Source: Oligoflexia bacterium
Lineage (GTDB): Bacteria; Bdellovibrionota_C; UBA2361; JBGSMV01
Assembly (NCBI GenBank): GCA_019694515.1
Contig: JAIBBU010000001.1
Coordinates: 124,001 to 188,000, forward strand
Reading direction: 5' to 3'
DNA: 64,000 nt
The position numbers were made by a program, and so were the translations under genes. Under the pieces are notes generated by a model. That model searched no databases, was not told where the DNA came from, and was given only the letters and a program-made list of their open reading frames with translations. Positions 1 through 9,274 of this stretch are shown one piece after another; positions within the stretch are counted from its first letter, which is position 1; every line of letters starts with the position of its first letter.

Positions 1-811
1 TGAGATGCTGCATTCCGCCCCCGATGTTTATGGCCTGTTTCTTGGCGAGGTAGGAACCGAAGACGGTCACCTCTGCTCCCTGCGCAATAATCTTCTCCTC
101 CAACCAGCATTCGCGATCTTTTAAGTCTTGCGCAAGTGCGGTCTCCCGATTCAAAGCCGCACCCGCGTCCAGATCTTCCTCGGCCGAAATAATAGAGTCA
201 GAGGCCTTGAACTCAGCCCGCACATCCCCATCGTCGTCTGTTAGGATTTCATTTAATTCCTTGAGCAGCGTGAGAGGGTTCTTCCCGCGCGGTTTGAATG
301 CGGTTGTCAGCAGATACTTCGCGGCTCTGGCATAGTGTGCCTCTTCTTCAAAGTGTTCGGAATAACTTTCGCTCAGCAGTGGAAAGCCTACCATTTTCAT
401 TTGGCCGCGGCTTGACTGCACGGTGCAGGGAGTCATTAGCATGCCCATAAAATCGGAGACCTTGTCGGTGCTGTTATTTTCACTCCGAACGGCGTGCTTG
501 ATGTCATATTCCACGATTACGGCAGCCCGGCCCGAGAATGGCGCCGTGAGGGGAGAGCGCACGGCCTGGATCCGTCCGCTGAAACCGACCAGCTCTCCGT
601 CGCGCCACTCACGCGGGCTCTTCTTTGAAGCGCCGCGCTGCTTTAAGGCCAGTAAAATCCCCTGAAGATTTGCAATCACAATAGCAAAGAGCAGTCCCAG
701 TAAGATCGGCAGCCACCAGCGATCGGCATATTGCGTCGTCCGCAGGAAATAGAAATATCCGGCCCCTGCTGCGATCCAGATGAGAAGTAGAAACGCGCAC
801 CCTTTCTTCAT
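1..811 (-). CDS. GIDE-domain-like membrane protein, C-terminus cut by window edge
   Basis: An open frame runs leftward from an ATG at 811-809 to the window edge with no stop, so only the N-terminal 270 residues are seen. Two hydrophobic segments (about residues 4-23 and 30-52) are followed by a soluble domain beginning with a VGFSGRIQAVRSPLTAPFSGR stretch, shortened here to its key features: a beta-strand start, SPL and PFSGR. Near residue 245 there is WLEEKIIAQGAEVTVFGSY. This order (two helices, G-V.SPL..P.SG, then an E..I..G..V.V.G strand) resembles the GIDE domain of MULAN/BIDE-type proteins, known in bacteria without the eukaryotic RING. No RING is visible in the part shown. Function unknown; the family call is by pattern only. 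Confidence 0.6.
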   Translation of the reverse strand, partial: MKKGCAFLLLIWIAAGAGYFYFLRTTQYADRWWLPILLGLLFAIVIANLQGILLALKQRGASKKSPREWRDGELVGFSGRIQAVRSPLTAPFSGRAAVIVEYDIKHAVRSENNSTDKVSDFMGMLMTPCTVQSSRGQMKMVGFPLLSESYSEHFEEEAHYARAAKYLLTTAFKPRGKNPLTLLKELNEILTDDDGDVRAEFKASDSIISAEEDLDAGAALNRETALAQDLKDRECWLEEKIIAQGAEVTVFGSYLAKKQAINIGGGMQHL

Positions 812-1022
812 TTGAGACTCCGATTTTTGACCACTCTACTGAACTTGGGAGTCAGGGCCTAGTACTGAATCCGGCCAAACGACCCGGGGCGGGCGGGATT
901 ATGAGCAATTTAGCGGGGGCTGGGGAAAGGTGTGGGGCCGGTAGGCGGCGGCATACATTCTTCCTTCCCAGAGCAGAATTTTGCCTTAGGTTGCGCTGCA
1001 CGACTGGAGGACAATACTGTTT

Positions 1023-1964
1023 ATGCCGAGTGTAACCGGCGCTCCGGATGAAGATCCTGCAGATTCTTTGGCATCTCCAAATCTAATGGAGACAACTGCT
1101 CTTCCCGCGCTTGAACATATTCCCGCAGATCCGTATGTGCAGATCTACCGCCGGCTCCCGAGTGCGCTCAGGTCATATCTCGACTCCGAAAATCTAGATT
1201 GGTATCGAATCTCGGTACGGCTTGCTGACGATCGGATCGATCCATTTTATAGACAGCTAGCTTCTCTGACCGAAGAAAAGCAGCTGATCATGGGGGCTGG
1301 AGCGGACGTGGTCCAAGTTATGCTCGGGTTAGGTAAACAATTCTCACCGGGGATCGCCGAAGTGAATGTGTTGATGCCGAGAAATAGCCCGGTCGAGGAT
1401 CTGTTCCGGGTATTTGAAGATGTCTCCTATCAAGAATTTCGGGGACGCCCGGCAGGGCGCACCGATGTCGTTCTGAATTGGGAATCGTCGCTCGATCTTG
1501 GAATCATGATCGCGAACTCGCGTGCCGGCAATTATCTGCTGGCTAAAACCAGCGGCCGGTTGAACAACCCCCTCAAGCACACCGCCGTCGCCGTTATTCC
1601 GGCCGTGGGCGAGGCTTATCTATTTTTCCGAACCGTGGATGACTATCTTAATTTTCACACCAAGACGGTCAGCTTGCCCGAGATTGAAAGAATTACGGCT
1701 AACGAATGGCTGGCGGCGCTGGACCCTGAAAGTCGAATTTTCGATATTCAATATGTATTGCAGTACGCAGCGGTGACATTTGAACGCGCGTATCCGCTGG
1801 GATGGCAGTTTAGTCCAGCTGCTGTAGAGTTTCTTCGCGCCATCGCGAGGGAACTCAGCGCTGTGGAATGCCAGCAGGTAAGACGGCGTGTGGAAAGTCG
1901 TTTTGAACGGGGGCGGCTGGAAGCCCCCCATCTCTCGGAAACTTTTAGCTTGCTCGGGCTCTAG
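1023..1964 (+). CDS. hypothetical protein, 313 aa
   Basis: Unrecognised soluble protein. The first 30 residues are acidic and Pro/Ala-rich and look disordered; no signal peptide or membrane segment is seen. The rest is mixed alpha/beta with no motif I can name. A GGAGG lies about 12 bases before the ATG, a long but workable spacing; no better start is evident. It converges with ppiD (32 bases between the stops) and is preceded by a 211-base gap after the divergent GIDE-like gene, so it is probably monocistronic. Codon use looks like its neighbours. I cannot assign a function. Confidence 0.75.
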   Translation: MPSVTGAPDEDPADSLASPNLMETTALPALEHIPADPYVQIYRRLPSALRSYLDSENLDWYRISVRLADDRIDPFYRQLASLTEEKQLIMGAGADVVQVMLGLGKQFSPGIAEVNVLMPRNSPVEDLFRVFEDVSYQEFRGRPAGRTDVVLNWESSLDLGIMIANSRAGNYLLAKTSGRLNNPLKHTAVAVIPAVGEAYLFFRTVDDYLNFHTKTVSLPEIERITANEWLAALDPESRIFDIQYVLQYAAVTFERAYPLGWQFSPAAVEFLRAIARELSAVECQQVRRRVESRFERGRLEAPHLSETFSLLGL

Positions 1965-1996
1965 TTGGCGTGAACGATCGACAGCCCAGCTAATTC

Positions 1997-3916
1997 TTAG
2001 GCTCCACCCAGGATTGAGGGCTCAATATCGATCTCGGTTTGAGCCTTTAGCTTTTCAACCAAAGAATCGCGAACGGCCTGATTAAGCTCGGCAGCAGCGC
2101 GCTCACGAAATTCCTTCTGGCGCGCAGCAAAAGCGTTTGGATCCGGGCGAGTGACGGCTTTCACTTGGACCAGATAGTACTTGCCGTCAGCTTCGAAAAC
2201 GCGATCAGGTTTGGCGCCGGGCGCATTCTGCGCAAAGACGTAGCTCCTGACCTTATCGTCACTGAGGGCGCCGGCGGGGCGATTGGCAGCTTTAAATTCC
2301 TTGGTCTCTTCAATCTTCAGATTCATGGCTTTAGCGGCGGCGTCCAAATCCGCGTACTTATTTTCCGCGAACCCGCGCTTGAGCTCCTCTGCCTTGTCTT
2401 GCGCCAAGCGGCGTGCTTTGTTGCGTTTGAAAATGTCAGTCAAGCGGGTCTTGGCTTCGGCCAGCGGAGGGGGCTGTTGTTCGCGGTAGTCTTTGAGCGC
2501 GATCACAATGGTCTTGTCCTTTAGCTCTACGATCTGTTGCCGCTCATCCGGGAAATTTAGGATCTCTTCGGTTAACCCGACGAGCTCGGGGGCGGGAGCA
2601 TCTTTAGCACCGAGTAAACCGGGAGTGCTCTTGAGCGCCAAGCCATTCTGCTGGGCAAACTCCGGCAGCGGGAGCTTGCTCTTCTGCCAAGCGTCAAAGG
2701 TTTCATGTCCCTTGGCCGATGCATAAGCCGGAGCTTCGTCGTTTCTAAGCTTGGCTTCGATTTCAGCGCGCACCTCAGCGAGCTCTTTTGGCTGAGCGTC
2801 ATGATGTTCTTCGGCCTTGAGAATCAGGAAACCATAATCAACTGCTACCAGCCCCGAGGTTTCTCCGTCTTTCAGCTTAAAGGCGGCATCGTCGAATGCT
2901 TCACCGCGGGTGCCCTTACGCACCCATCCCAGCGCGCCGCCTTGAGTTGCGGACGCGAAATCGTCGGAGTTCTGTTGAGCCAGTAAATTGAAATCTTCTC
3001 CGGCTTTAATCCGGTCCAACACCGCTTGGGCTTTCTCGCGGGTGTCTACCATGGCCTTAGGATCGGCCTTCTTTGGATAGGTAAACTGAATTTGCCGCAG
3101 TTTAGCCTCGGGCGGATTCATGAACTTGGACTGGTTGTCAGTGAAGTAGAGCTCAACATCCTCCGGCTGGACCTGCACCGCAGCGCTGAAATCTTGGGGT
3201 GAAAATACAACATAGTCATAACTGGCGCGGGCCGGTTCCTCCAGCTCGGCAGCGTGCTCTTCGTAGAGCGCCTGCAGTTCACTCTCCGAAGGATCGGCTA
3301 CCTGAGTAAGGAAGTTATCCTCTGCCAGGGCTAACTGCTGCACGGTATAAGTAGTCTCGTCGGCGATGAAAGATGCCCGCGCTTCTCGGAGTGAGGCTGG
3401 AGAGAAGTCGGCAAGCATGCCGGTAAGCTGTTCGCGCACTGCATCCGCCTCAATCTTGGACTCGAACTGATGCGCCGTCATACCGATTTCACGCAGGTAG
3501 CCCCGATACATTTCCGGCGAAAAGCGATCTTTGAACATCTGGCTAAAAAGCACGTTTTGAACTTCATTCTCGCCGACGAACAGTTCATGTCCTCGGGCAA
3601 AATTCTCCAGCACGGCGTCGGCGACCAGCTTGTCCGCCAAATCATCATTGAGGCGTTTAAGTAGGACGTCCTCCATCTTGGAGTACATCTCCCCCAGCAT
3701 ACGGCGGTAATTGTCCTGAATCGCGCGCTTCTGTTCGTAAAAATCATGGTGCGTGATTAGGGTTTCTCCCACCTTGATCGCATACTCGCCTCTTCCCGAT
3801 CCATCGCGCACTTTGCGCAGGGCATCGAGCCCGAAGCCGGTCATCACGAAGCAAACGGCGCAAACGATTAATCCTGCGCCTAACCCTCTCTTGTAACGGT
3901 GAAATAGCCTAATCAT
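1997..3916 (-). CDS. ppiD: PpiD/SurA-type periplasmic peptidyl-prolyl isomerase
   Basis: Membrane-anchored periplasmic foldase, 639 aa. A short basic N-terminus (RLFHRYKRG) is followed by one transmembrane helix at about residues 12-32, then a SurA-N-like chaperone domain (about 40-200). A parvulin domain follows (about 260-370), with the FAxxxSDDFASATQGGALGW and GFLILKAEE elements typical of rotamases. A long helical C-terminal half follows. Size and order match PpiD (about 620 aa), which works near the Sec translocon on emerging outer-membrane and secreted proteins. It is last in the gatCAB operon, only 6 bases after the DUF4911 stop and without a clear Shine-Dalgarno sequence, suggesting translational coupling. 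SurA is the alternative, but SurA lacks the N-terminal anchor. Confidence 0.88.
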   Translation of the reverse strand: MIRLFHRYKRGLGAGLIVCAVCFVMTGFGLDALRKVRDGSGRGEYAIKVGETLITHHDFYEQKRAIQDNYRRMLGEMYSKMEDVLLKRLNDDLADKLVADAVLENFARGHELFVGENEVQNVLFSQMFKDRFSPEMYRGYLREIGMTAHQFESKIEADAVREQLTGMLADFSPASLREARASFIADETTYTVQQLALAEDNFLTQVADPSESELQALYEEHAAELEEPARASYDYVVFSPQDFSAAVQVQPEDVELYFTDNQSKFMNPPEAKLRQIQFTYPKKADPKAMVDTREKAQAVLDRIKAGEDFNLLAQQNSDDFASATQGGALGWVRKGTRGEAFDDAAFKLKDGETSGLVAVDYGFLILKAEEHHDAQPKELAEVRAEIEAKLRNDEAPAYASAKGHETFDAWQKSKLPLPEFAQQNGLALKSTPGLLGAKDAPAPELVGLTEEILNFPDERQQIVELKDKTIVIALKDYREQQPPPLAEAKTRLTDIFKRNKARRLAQDKAEELKRGFAENKYADLDAAAKAMNLKIEETKEFKAANRPAGALSDDKVRSYVFAQNAPGAKPDRVFEADGKYYLVQVKAVTRPDPNAFAARQKEFRERAAAELNQAVRDSLVEKLKAQTEIDIEPSILGGA

Positions 3917-3922
3917 ATATGT

Positions 3923-4198
3923 TCAGCTTTTAATAAAATCAGAAATTGTCTCAGCCGCGAGCGCGGTCTCCGCAAAGCGCCAAGGGATCGTGGGACGAAT
4001 CTCCTCCAGCAGCTCCAGGCAGCATGTAGTTTGGGAGTTGGTGGTTAAGATCGATACTAGGGACTGTTTAATGTCCATGGTGCGTACTACGCCCAGCCCC
4101 TCAAAACTTTCGAATAACGCCTGCAGCTGCACAATGCGTGAGCTCTGCACCTCCAGCAATAATGCGCAGCATTCGTCGTCCAGCCTCACCAGGTTCAC
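3923..4198 (-). CDS. DUF4911 family protein
   Basis: Small 91-aa protein resembling the DUF4911 family. It has an N-terminal strand, a helix (IVQLQALFESFEGL) followed by GVVRTMDIKQSLVSIL, and a closing helix. This is the layout of proteins that track an amino-acid-metabolite-like ACT half fold, but no biochemical role is established. Its ATG overlaps the gatB stop by four bases (ATGA type), so it is translated with gatB, and ppiD follows 6 bases downstream. Four cysteines (two as CC pairs) occur. The family call is by pattern recognition. Confidence 0.7.
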   Translation of the reverse strand: MNLVRLDDECCALLLEVQSSRIVQLQALFESFEGLGVVRTMDIKQSLVSILTTNSQTTCCLELLEEIRPTIPWRFAETALAAETISDFIKS

Positions 4199-5640
4199 GC
4201 CGCACCCCTGAGCTTGTTGATCTCGCGGGTGATCAGATCGTTAACGCGCTTGGGATTGGCCGTCCCCGAGCTAAGCTTCATAACCTGACCCACAAAGAAC
4301 GGGTGTAGACGATCGTTTCCGCCGACATACTCAGCCAGCTGGCCCGGATTCTTTTCGAAAGCCTGCTTAATGATCGCTACAATCTGATCCTCGCCCGTAA
4401 TCTGCTTGAGTCCTTTGCGATCAATGATAGTCTGGGGAGCTTCGCCGCTGGCGAACATCTCTTCGAACACCAGTTTGCCCATTTTGCCGCTGATGGCCTC
4501 CGAATCAATCAGCTTCACTAACGTTCCGAGATCGCGCGGCTTAATTGGAGATTTGTGGATTTCCAAGCCGGCCTTTTTGAGCAGGCCGAACAACTCAGAG
4601 GTTACCCAGTTGCAAGCTAATTTGGCATTGGAGGAGATCTCGAAAACCTCCCGGAAATATTCAACGAAGCTGCGCTCGGCGGTAAGGACTGCCGCATCGT
4701 AGGCGCTGAGGCCATATACTTCGACAAGCTCCTTGTACCAGGCTTCAGGCAGCTTCGGCATCTTCTCCTGAATCTCGTGAATGCTGCGTTCTTCGATCAC
4801 CAGCGGAGGAAGATCGGGATCCGGGAAATAGCGGTAGTCAGAGGATTCCTCCTTGCTGCGAAGCGGGCTCGTGGCGCCGGTGGCGCTGTCAAAGGTCAAT
4901 GTTTGCTGAATTACCTCTTTGCCGCTCTTCAATAGCGACATCTGCCGAGCGATTTCATACTCCAGGGCCTGCTCGACGAACTTAAAGGAGTTCAGGTTTT
5001 TAATCTCGGTGCGAGTACCGAACTTCAGTGATCCTGAAGGTCGCAGTGAAATATTAGCGTCGCAGCGCAGGCTGCCCTCTTCCATGTTGCCGTCGCTAAT
5101 TCCCAGCCAGCGCACGAGCTGCCGGACGGTGCGCATATATGCGCCCGCTTCGGCGGGTGAGCGAATGTCGGGTTCGGACACGACCTCCAGCAGCGGTACA
5201 CCGGCACGATTGAGATCAACCAGCGAAGATTGGGTGCGGCTATCATGGATGTTCTTGCCGGCATCCTCTTCCATGTGAATACGCTTGATTCCGATCGTGC
5301 GCACGGCGTCCTCGATCGGTACACGCAAGCTCCCGCGTTCACAGATCGGCTCCTCAAACTGCGAGATCTGATAGCCCTTCGGCAGGTCCGGGTAGAAGTA
5401 GTGTTTGCGTGCAAAGCGGTTGAATTTGCGAATTTCGCAGTTCATGGCGAGGCCCAGCATGATCGCGAATTCAACTACACTCCAATTCAAAACCGGAAGC
5501 GATCCGGGCAATCCGAATGTCAGCGGATCAACATTTTCGTTAGGCTCTGCTCCGAAGGCGGCAGAGGAACCACAAAAAATCTTCGAATGCGTGGCCAGCT
5601 GCACGTGTACTTCAAGGCCTATAACTGTCTCGTATTCCAT
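4195..5640 (-). CDS. gatB: Aspartyl/glutamyl-tRNA amidotransferase subunit B
   Basis: 481-aa GatB, the tRNA-binding and kinase-like subunit of GatCAB. The complex converts misacylated Glu-tRNA(Gln) and/or Asp-tRNA(Asn) to the correct aminoacyl-tRNA. The N-terminus YETVIGLEVHVQL, KHYFYPDLPKGYQISQFE, LNRAGVPLLEVVSEPDIRSP and YRYFPDPDLPPL are family signatures. The C-terminal YqeY/GatB tail domain (about 335-480) is complete. It sits 2 bases after gatA and overlaps the next gene by four bases. Full-length for the family (about 475-480 aa). Its presence implies that GlnRS or AsnRS is missing or supplemented in this organism. Confidence 0.97.
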   Translation of the reverse strand: MEYETVIGLEVHVQLATHSKIFCGSSAAFGAEPNENVDPLTFGLPGSLPVLNWSVVEFAIMLGLAMNCEIRKFNRFARKHYFYPDLPKGYQISQFEEPICERGSLRVPIEDAVRTIGIKRIHMEEDAGKNIHDSRTQSSLVDLNRAGVPLLEVVSEPDIRSPAEAGAYMRTVRQLVRWLGISDGNMEEGSLRCDANISLRPSGSLKFGTRTEIKNLNSFKFVEQALEYEIARQMSLLKSGKEVIQQTLTFDSATGATSPLRSKEESSDYRYFPDPDLPPLVIEERSIHEIQEKMPKLPEAWYKELVEVYGLSAYDAAVLTAERSFVEYFREVFEISSNAKLACNWVTSELFGLLKKAGLEIHKSPIKPRDLGTLVKLIDSEAISGKMGKLVFEEMFASGEAPQTIIDRKGLKQITGEDQIVAIIKQAFEKNPGQLAEYVGGNDRLHPFFVGQVMKLSSGTANPKRVNDLITREINKLRGAA

Positions 5641-5642
5641 CG

Positions 5643-7106
5643 TCAGTGAATTTTAGGCAAGCGTTTGTGCCAATCCGTTTCGCTTTCATAAGCATAAGCG
5701 GTTTTCAACAGTCCCGCCTCATCCCAAGGCTTGCCGATTAGCTGCAGTCCAACAGGCAATCCTTTTTGATCAAAGCCGCAGGGAATGCTCATCCCGGGAA
5801 GCCCGGCCAGGTTTACCGGAATGGTAAAAATATCGTTCAAATACATCGCCAGCGGATCAGAGCTCTTTTCTCCAATCTTAAAGGCCGTGGTCGGGGCAGT
5901 TGGGCACACGATTAGATCGCAATGCTTCGCAAAGGCGGTTCTGAAATCATTGGCGATCAGGGTTCGAACTTTTTGGGCGCGCAAATAATAGGCATCGAAG
6001 TAGCCGGAAGAAAGCACATAGGTGCCAATCATGATGCGGCGCTTAACCTCTTCTCCGAATCCTTCGGAGCGCGAGACTTCATAGAGTTCTTCGAGCTCAT
6101 GAGTACCTTTGGCGCGGTGCCCATAGCGAATGCCATCGTAGCGCGCCAAATTTGAGGAGGCCTCTGCCGGAGCCAAAATATAATAGGTAGCAACCGCCAA
6201 TTCAGTATTCGGCAGCGAGACCTCTACTAGCTTAGCGCCCAGTTTTTCCAGCTGCTTCAGCGCTGCTTCTATGCACGCTTTTACCTCGGAGCTAAGGCCC
6301 TCGATGAAGTACTCCTTGGGCATTCCGAGCCGCAGTCCTTTGATGTCCTGCCCGAGAAGCGCGCTGAAATCGGGAACATCGACCTTGACTGAGGTAGAGT
6401 CCATGGGGTCGTGTCCCGAGACTGCGGACATCAGCAATGCTAGGTCACGCACATTGGTGGCAAAGCCGCCCACCTGATCAAGCGAAGAAGCGAATGCCAC
6501 TACTCCGTAGCGACTAACTCTTCCGTAAGTCGGTTTCATCCCCGCAATTCCGCAAAATGAGGCGGGTTGGCGCACAGAGCCGCCGGTGTCGGTGCCGAGC
6601 GCTAGCGGTGCTAATCGGGCTGCTACGGCTACAGCTGAACCGCCGCTCGATCCTCCCGGCACACATTCGGGATTCCACGGATTCTTTACCGATCCAAAAG
6701 CAGAATTTTCGTTGGAGGAACCCATCGCAAATTCATCCATGTTGGTCTTCCCCAGCACCACAGCTCCGCGGGATTCCAGATTGTTCACGCAGGTGGCGGT
6801 GTAGGGAGGGATGAAGTTTTCAAGAATTTTGCTGGCGCAGGTGGTTTTCAGGTCCTTGGTCAAGATCATATCCTTGACTGCGACAGGAATGCCGAGCAGT
6901 GCTTCTTTCGACCCGGCTTTGATCTTGGCTTGCGCTTCTTCGGCGCGTGCTAGAACTTTTTCCGGAGCAATCGTCAAAAACGAATTGAGCCCTTTTTGCT
7001 TTTCAAGCTTGTTTAGAAAAGCCTGGCAAAGTTCTTTGCATGAAAGCTGGCCCGCGCGCATTTGCGAGACCATTTCTGAAGCAGTTAGAAGCGTAATATC
7101 AGACAT
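5643..7106 (-). CDS. gatA: Aspartyl/glutamyl-tRNA amidotransferase subunit A
   Basis: 487-aa amidase subunit that releases ammonia from glutamine for the tRNA transamidation done with GatB and GatC. The amidase-signature triad is visible: Lys78 (PVAVKDM), Ser153 in [10 protein letters not shown], and nucleophile Ser177 in [12 protein letters not shown]. These positions match characterised GatA enzymes to within a residue. The C-terminal [14 protein letters not shown] block is also typical. Gene order gatC-gatA-gatB on the minus strand, with 20 and 2 bases between genes, shows one transcription unit. Confidence 0.97.
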   Translation of the reverse strand: MSDITLLTASEMVSQMRAGQLSCKELCQAFLNKLEKQKGLNSFLTIAPEKVLARAEEAQAKIKAGSKEALLGIPVAVKDMILTKDLKTTCASKILENFIPPYTATCVNNLESRGAVVLGKTNMDEFAMGSSNENSAFGSVKNPWNPECVPGGSSGGSAVAVAARLAPLALGTDTGGSVRQPASFCGIAGMKPTYGRVSRYGVVAFASSLDQVGGFATNVRDLALLMSAVSGHDPMDSTSVKVDVPDFSALLGQDIKGLRLGMPKEYFIEGLSSEVKACIEAALKQLEKLGAKLVEVSLPNTELAVATYYILAPAEASSNLARYDGIRYGHRAKGTHELEELYEVSRSEGFGEEVKRRIMIGTYVLSSGYFDAYYLRAQKVRTLIANDFRTAFAKHCDLIVCPTAPTTAFKIGEKSSDPLAMYLNDIFTIPVNLAGLPGMSIPCGFDQKGLPVGLQLIGKPWDEAGLLKTAYAYESETDWHKRLPKIH

Positions 7107-7126
7107 GACTTATTTTGACCGACGGA

Positions 7127-7411
7127 TCATTCCACAATAATTGGAACGCGCACAAACCGCCCCGAAGAATCCGGGACATTTTGAAGCATCGCATCCGGAT
7201 TAGGGCTGGGCCGTACCTCATCGGCGCGATAGACGTTAGTCGATCCGTGCACGTGGCTCATCGGTTCAACACCTTCCACATTGACCTTCATGAGCTGCTC
7301 GACGTAACCGAGAATTGAATTCAACTTGGCGGCGGCGGCGATCGATGCGGCCTTGTCGATCTTGAGCCTAGCTAGCCTGGCAAGTTTTAGAACGCCATCT
7401 TCATTGATCAT
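7127..7411 (-). CDS. gatC: Aspartyl/glutamyl-tRNA amidotransferase subunit C
   Basis: Small 94-aa subunit that wraps GatA and stabilises the GatA-GatB complex. The start chosen is the ATG at 7411, which gives MINEDGVLKLARLARLKID, the usual GatC N-terminus. A GTG at 7453 would add 14 residues with no family support, although a GGTG lies near it. The C-terminal HVHGSTNVYRADEVRPSPNPDAMLQNVPDSSG region is the conserved extended segment that threads along GatA (quoted positions about 62-92; key residues R72, D74, E75). First gene of the gatC-gatA-gatB-DUF4911-ppiD unit. Confidence 0.92.
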   Translation of the reverse strand: MINEDGVLKLARLARLKIDKAASIAAAAKLNSILGYVEQLMKVNVEGVEPMSHVHGSTNVYRADEVRPSPNPDAMLQNVPDSSGRFVRVPIIVE

Positions 7412-7547
7412 GTGCTGACCGTTACCCGGAAAAGTGGTCAAATAGTTAAACACTTATACCGCTCACCAGCATGGGCGTAAACCTCTGAGGGGTTTCGGAC
7501 TGGTCTTCTCAGCCCTTTGCGAAAATAATCAGCTACCCCTATACAAC

Positions 7548-7562
7548 GGCTCATCATGAGCC
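7548..7562. promoter_or_regulatory. 15-bp palindrome upstream of sthA, candidate operator
   Basis: GGCTCATCATGAGCC is a perfect inverted repeat around a single central base (7-bp arms). It lies 60 bases before the sthA ATG and about 137 bases from the gatC start on the other strand. Its place in the divergent gatC/sthA interval fits a dimeric repressor or activator site. An RNA hairpin is less likely because the loop would be too short. No regulator is identified. Confidence 0.35.
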
Positions 7563-7621
7563 TATTGATAAGTGGGGATTGGTGGTTAGATCTTAGATAA
7601 CCACCGGGCAGTACAGTATTT

Positions 7622-9037
7622 ATGGCAACTAAACAACGTTCTAATAATGGAAAATTCGATTACGATCTATTAGTAATCGGGTGTGGCCCGGCCGGTCAAC
7701 GCGCCGCAGTGCAGGCCGCTAAGCTCAGAAAGAGTGTGGCGATTGTAGATAGCCGGGAAGTTGTCGGAGGAGTGTGCGTGCACACCGGCACCATTCCTAG
7801 CAAATCATTCAAAGAGGCCGTGCTTTTTCTCTCTGGCTATCGACAGCGCAGTATCTACGGAGCCGGGTACCGCGTTAAGTCCGAGATCGAAATGTCCGAC
7901 CTGACCTTTCGCTGCAATCGGATTATGCAGCAGGAGATCGATGTGATTAAGGCCCAGCTCGGTCGAAATTATGTCGACTGGATTGGCGGCCATGCAAAAT
8001 TTTTGGATCAGAATACCCTCGAAATTTCATCGCTCGAGGGAGTACAGAAGAAGACCGCCGAATACATCATTATTGCCAGCGGGGCTAAGCCCTCCCGGCC
8101 TCCCAATGTGCAGTTCAATGGCAAGTCGATCTTCGATAGCGATGACATTCTGAATCTTCAGAATCTGCCTCGTAACATGACCGTAGTCGGCGGCGGGGTG
8201 ATCGGGACGGAATATGGATCGATGTTCGCGGCGCTAGGGGTGCACGTTACCATTATCGATGCACGCAATAAGCTGCTGGGATTCGTGGACGAAGAGATCA
8301 TTGAGAACTTTCAGTACCAAATGCGCAGCATGGGAGTTACGCTGCGATTAAATGAAGAGGTCAAGAGCTGCTCCGAGCGTGAAGACGGACAGGTGGTCAC
8401 GCAGCTTAAGAGCGGCAAGGTGATCATCTCGGATTGCATTTTGTTTTCGGCTGGCCGAGTTAGTGCAACCGCCGACCTGGACCTTGATAAAGTGGGCATC
8501 AAGACTGAGGAGCGTGGGCGGATTAACGTCAACGAACACTTTCAAACCTCAGTGCCGAATATTTTTGCCGCGGGTGATGTGATCGGGTTTCCGGCGCTCG
8601 CCTCGACCAGCGGCGCGCAGGGCCGTTTGGCGTCGGCTTGGATCTTTGGGCTGAAAGATCCAATTCAGGAGGCACCTTTGCCCTATGGAATCTATTCCAT
8701 TCCAGAGATCTCGTATGTCGGTTTTACGGAACGCGAACTCACCGAAAAGGAGATTCCCTACGAGGTCGGAGTGGCGCGTTTTAAAGAGATCGCGCGCGGA
8801 CACATCATCGGTGATGAAAACGGCATGCTGAAACTGGTATTCCATCGCGAGACTCAGGAAATTTTGGGTGTGCATATCATTGGCGAATCAGCCACCGAGC
8901 TGGTGCATATTGGCCAGGCTGTGATTACACTAAAGGGCGGTCTGACCTATTTAAGGGACGCGGTTTTTAACTACCCAACTTTGGCTGAGTGCTACAAAGT
9001 CGCGGCGTTGGACGGGTACAACAAGATTCGGGCGTAA
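7622..9037 (+). CDS. sthA: Soluble pyridine nucleotide transhydrogenase
   Basis: 471-aa flavoprotein of the disulfide reductase superfamily, predicted to move hydride between NADPH and NAD+ in the cytoplasm. An FAD-binding GxGxxG (VIGCGPAG, about 18-25), a second dinucleotide site (VVGGGVIGTEYG, about 190-201) and the FAAGDVIG motif (about 310) are present. The redox loop reads GGVCVHTGTIPSK: Cys52 is kept but the second cysteine position is Thr57. Loss of the CxxxxC pair is the known mark of SthA versus lipoamide dehydrogenase or glutathione reductase. ATG is preceded by a weak ribosome site. Stands alone, divergent from gatC. Confidence 0.9.
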   Translation: MATKQRSNNGKFDYDLLVIGCGPAGQRAAVQAAKLRKSVAIVDSREVVGGVCVHTGTIPSKSFKEAVLFLSGYRQRSIYGAGYRVKSEIEMSDLTFRCNRIMQQEIDVIKAQLGRNYVDWIGGHAKFLDQNTLEISSLEGVQKKTAEYIIIASGAKPSRPPNVQFNGKSIFDSDDILNLQNLPRNMTVVGGGVIGTEYGSMFAALGVHVTIIDARNKLLGFVDEEIIENFQYQMRSMGVTLRLNEEVKSCSEREDGQVVTQLKSGKVIISDCILFSAGRVSATADLDLDKVGIKTEERGRINVNEHFQTSVPNIFAAGDVIGFPALASTSGAQGRLASAWIFGLKDPIQEAPLPYGIYSIPEISYVGFTERELTEKEIPYEVGVARFKEIARGHIIGDENGMLKLVFHRETQEILGVHIIGESATELVHIGQAVITLKGGLTYLRDAVFNYPTLAECYKVAALDGYNKIRA

Positions 9038-9274
9038 ATCGCGACAAGCTCTGCGATCGGAACTTCAGTTCATTACTATTACGAACATTTAAGGTTAGCT
9101 CCTCATTGGCGTAACGTTAGGCATGCGAAGCACCGGTGGTGCGAGTGGACGGCCTGGGGGCTGCAATGAAACTTTCGCTCTCCCGTAGCCTTGGCCCGAT
9201 ATGATTCTCCAAGGGCCTGGAGTTTTTTTGTCGCTAATCGCGCAGCTCCAAGTTAAGCTTTTTTTCTTAGCAGT

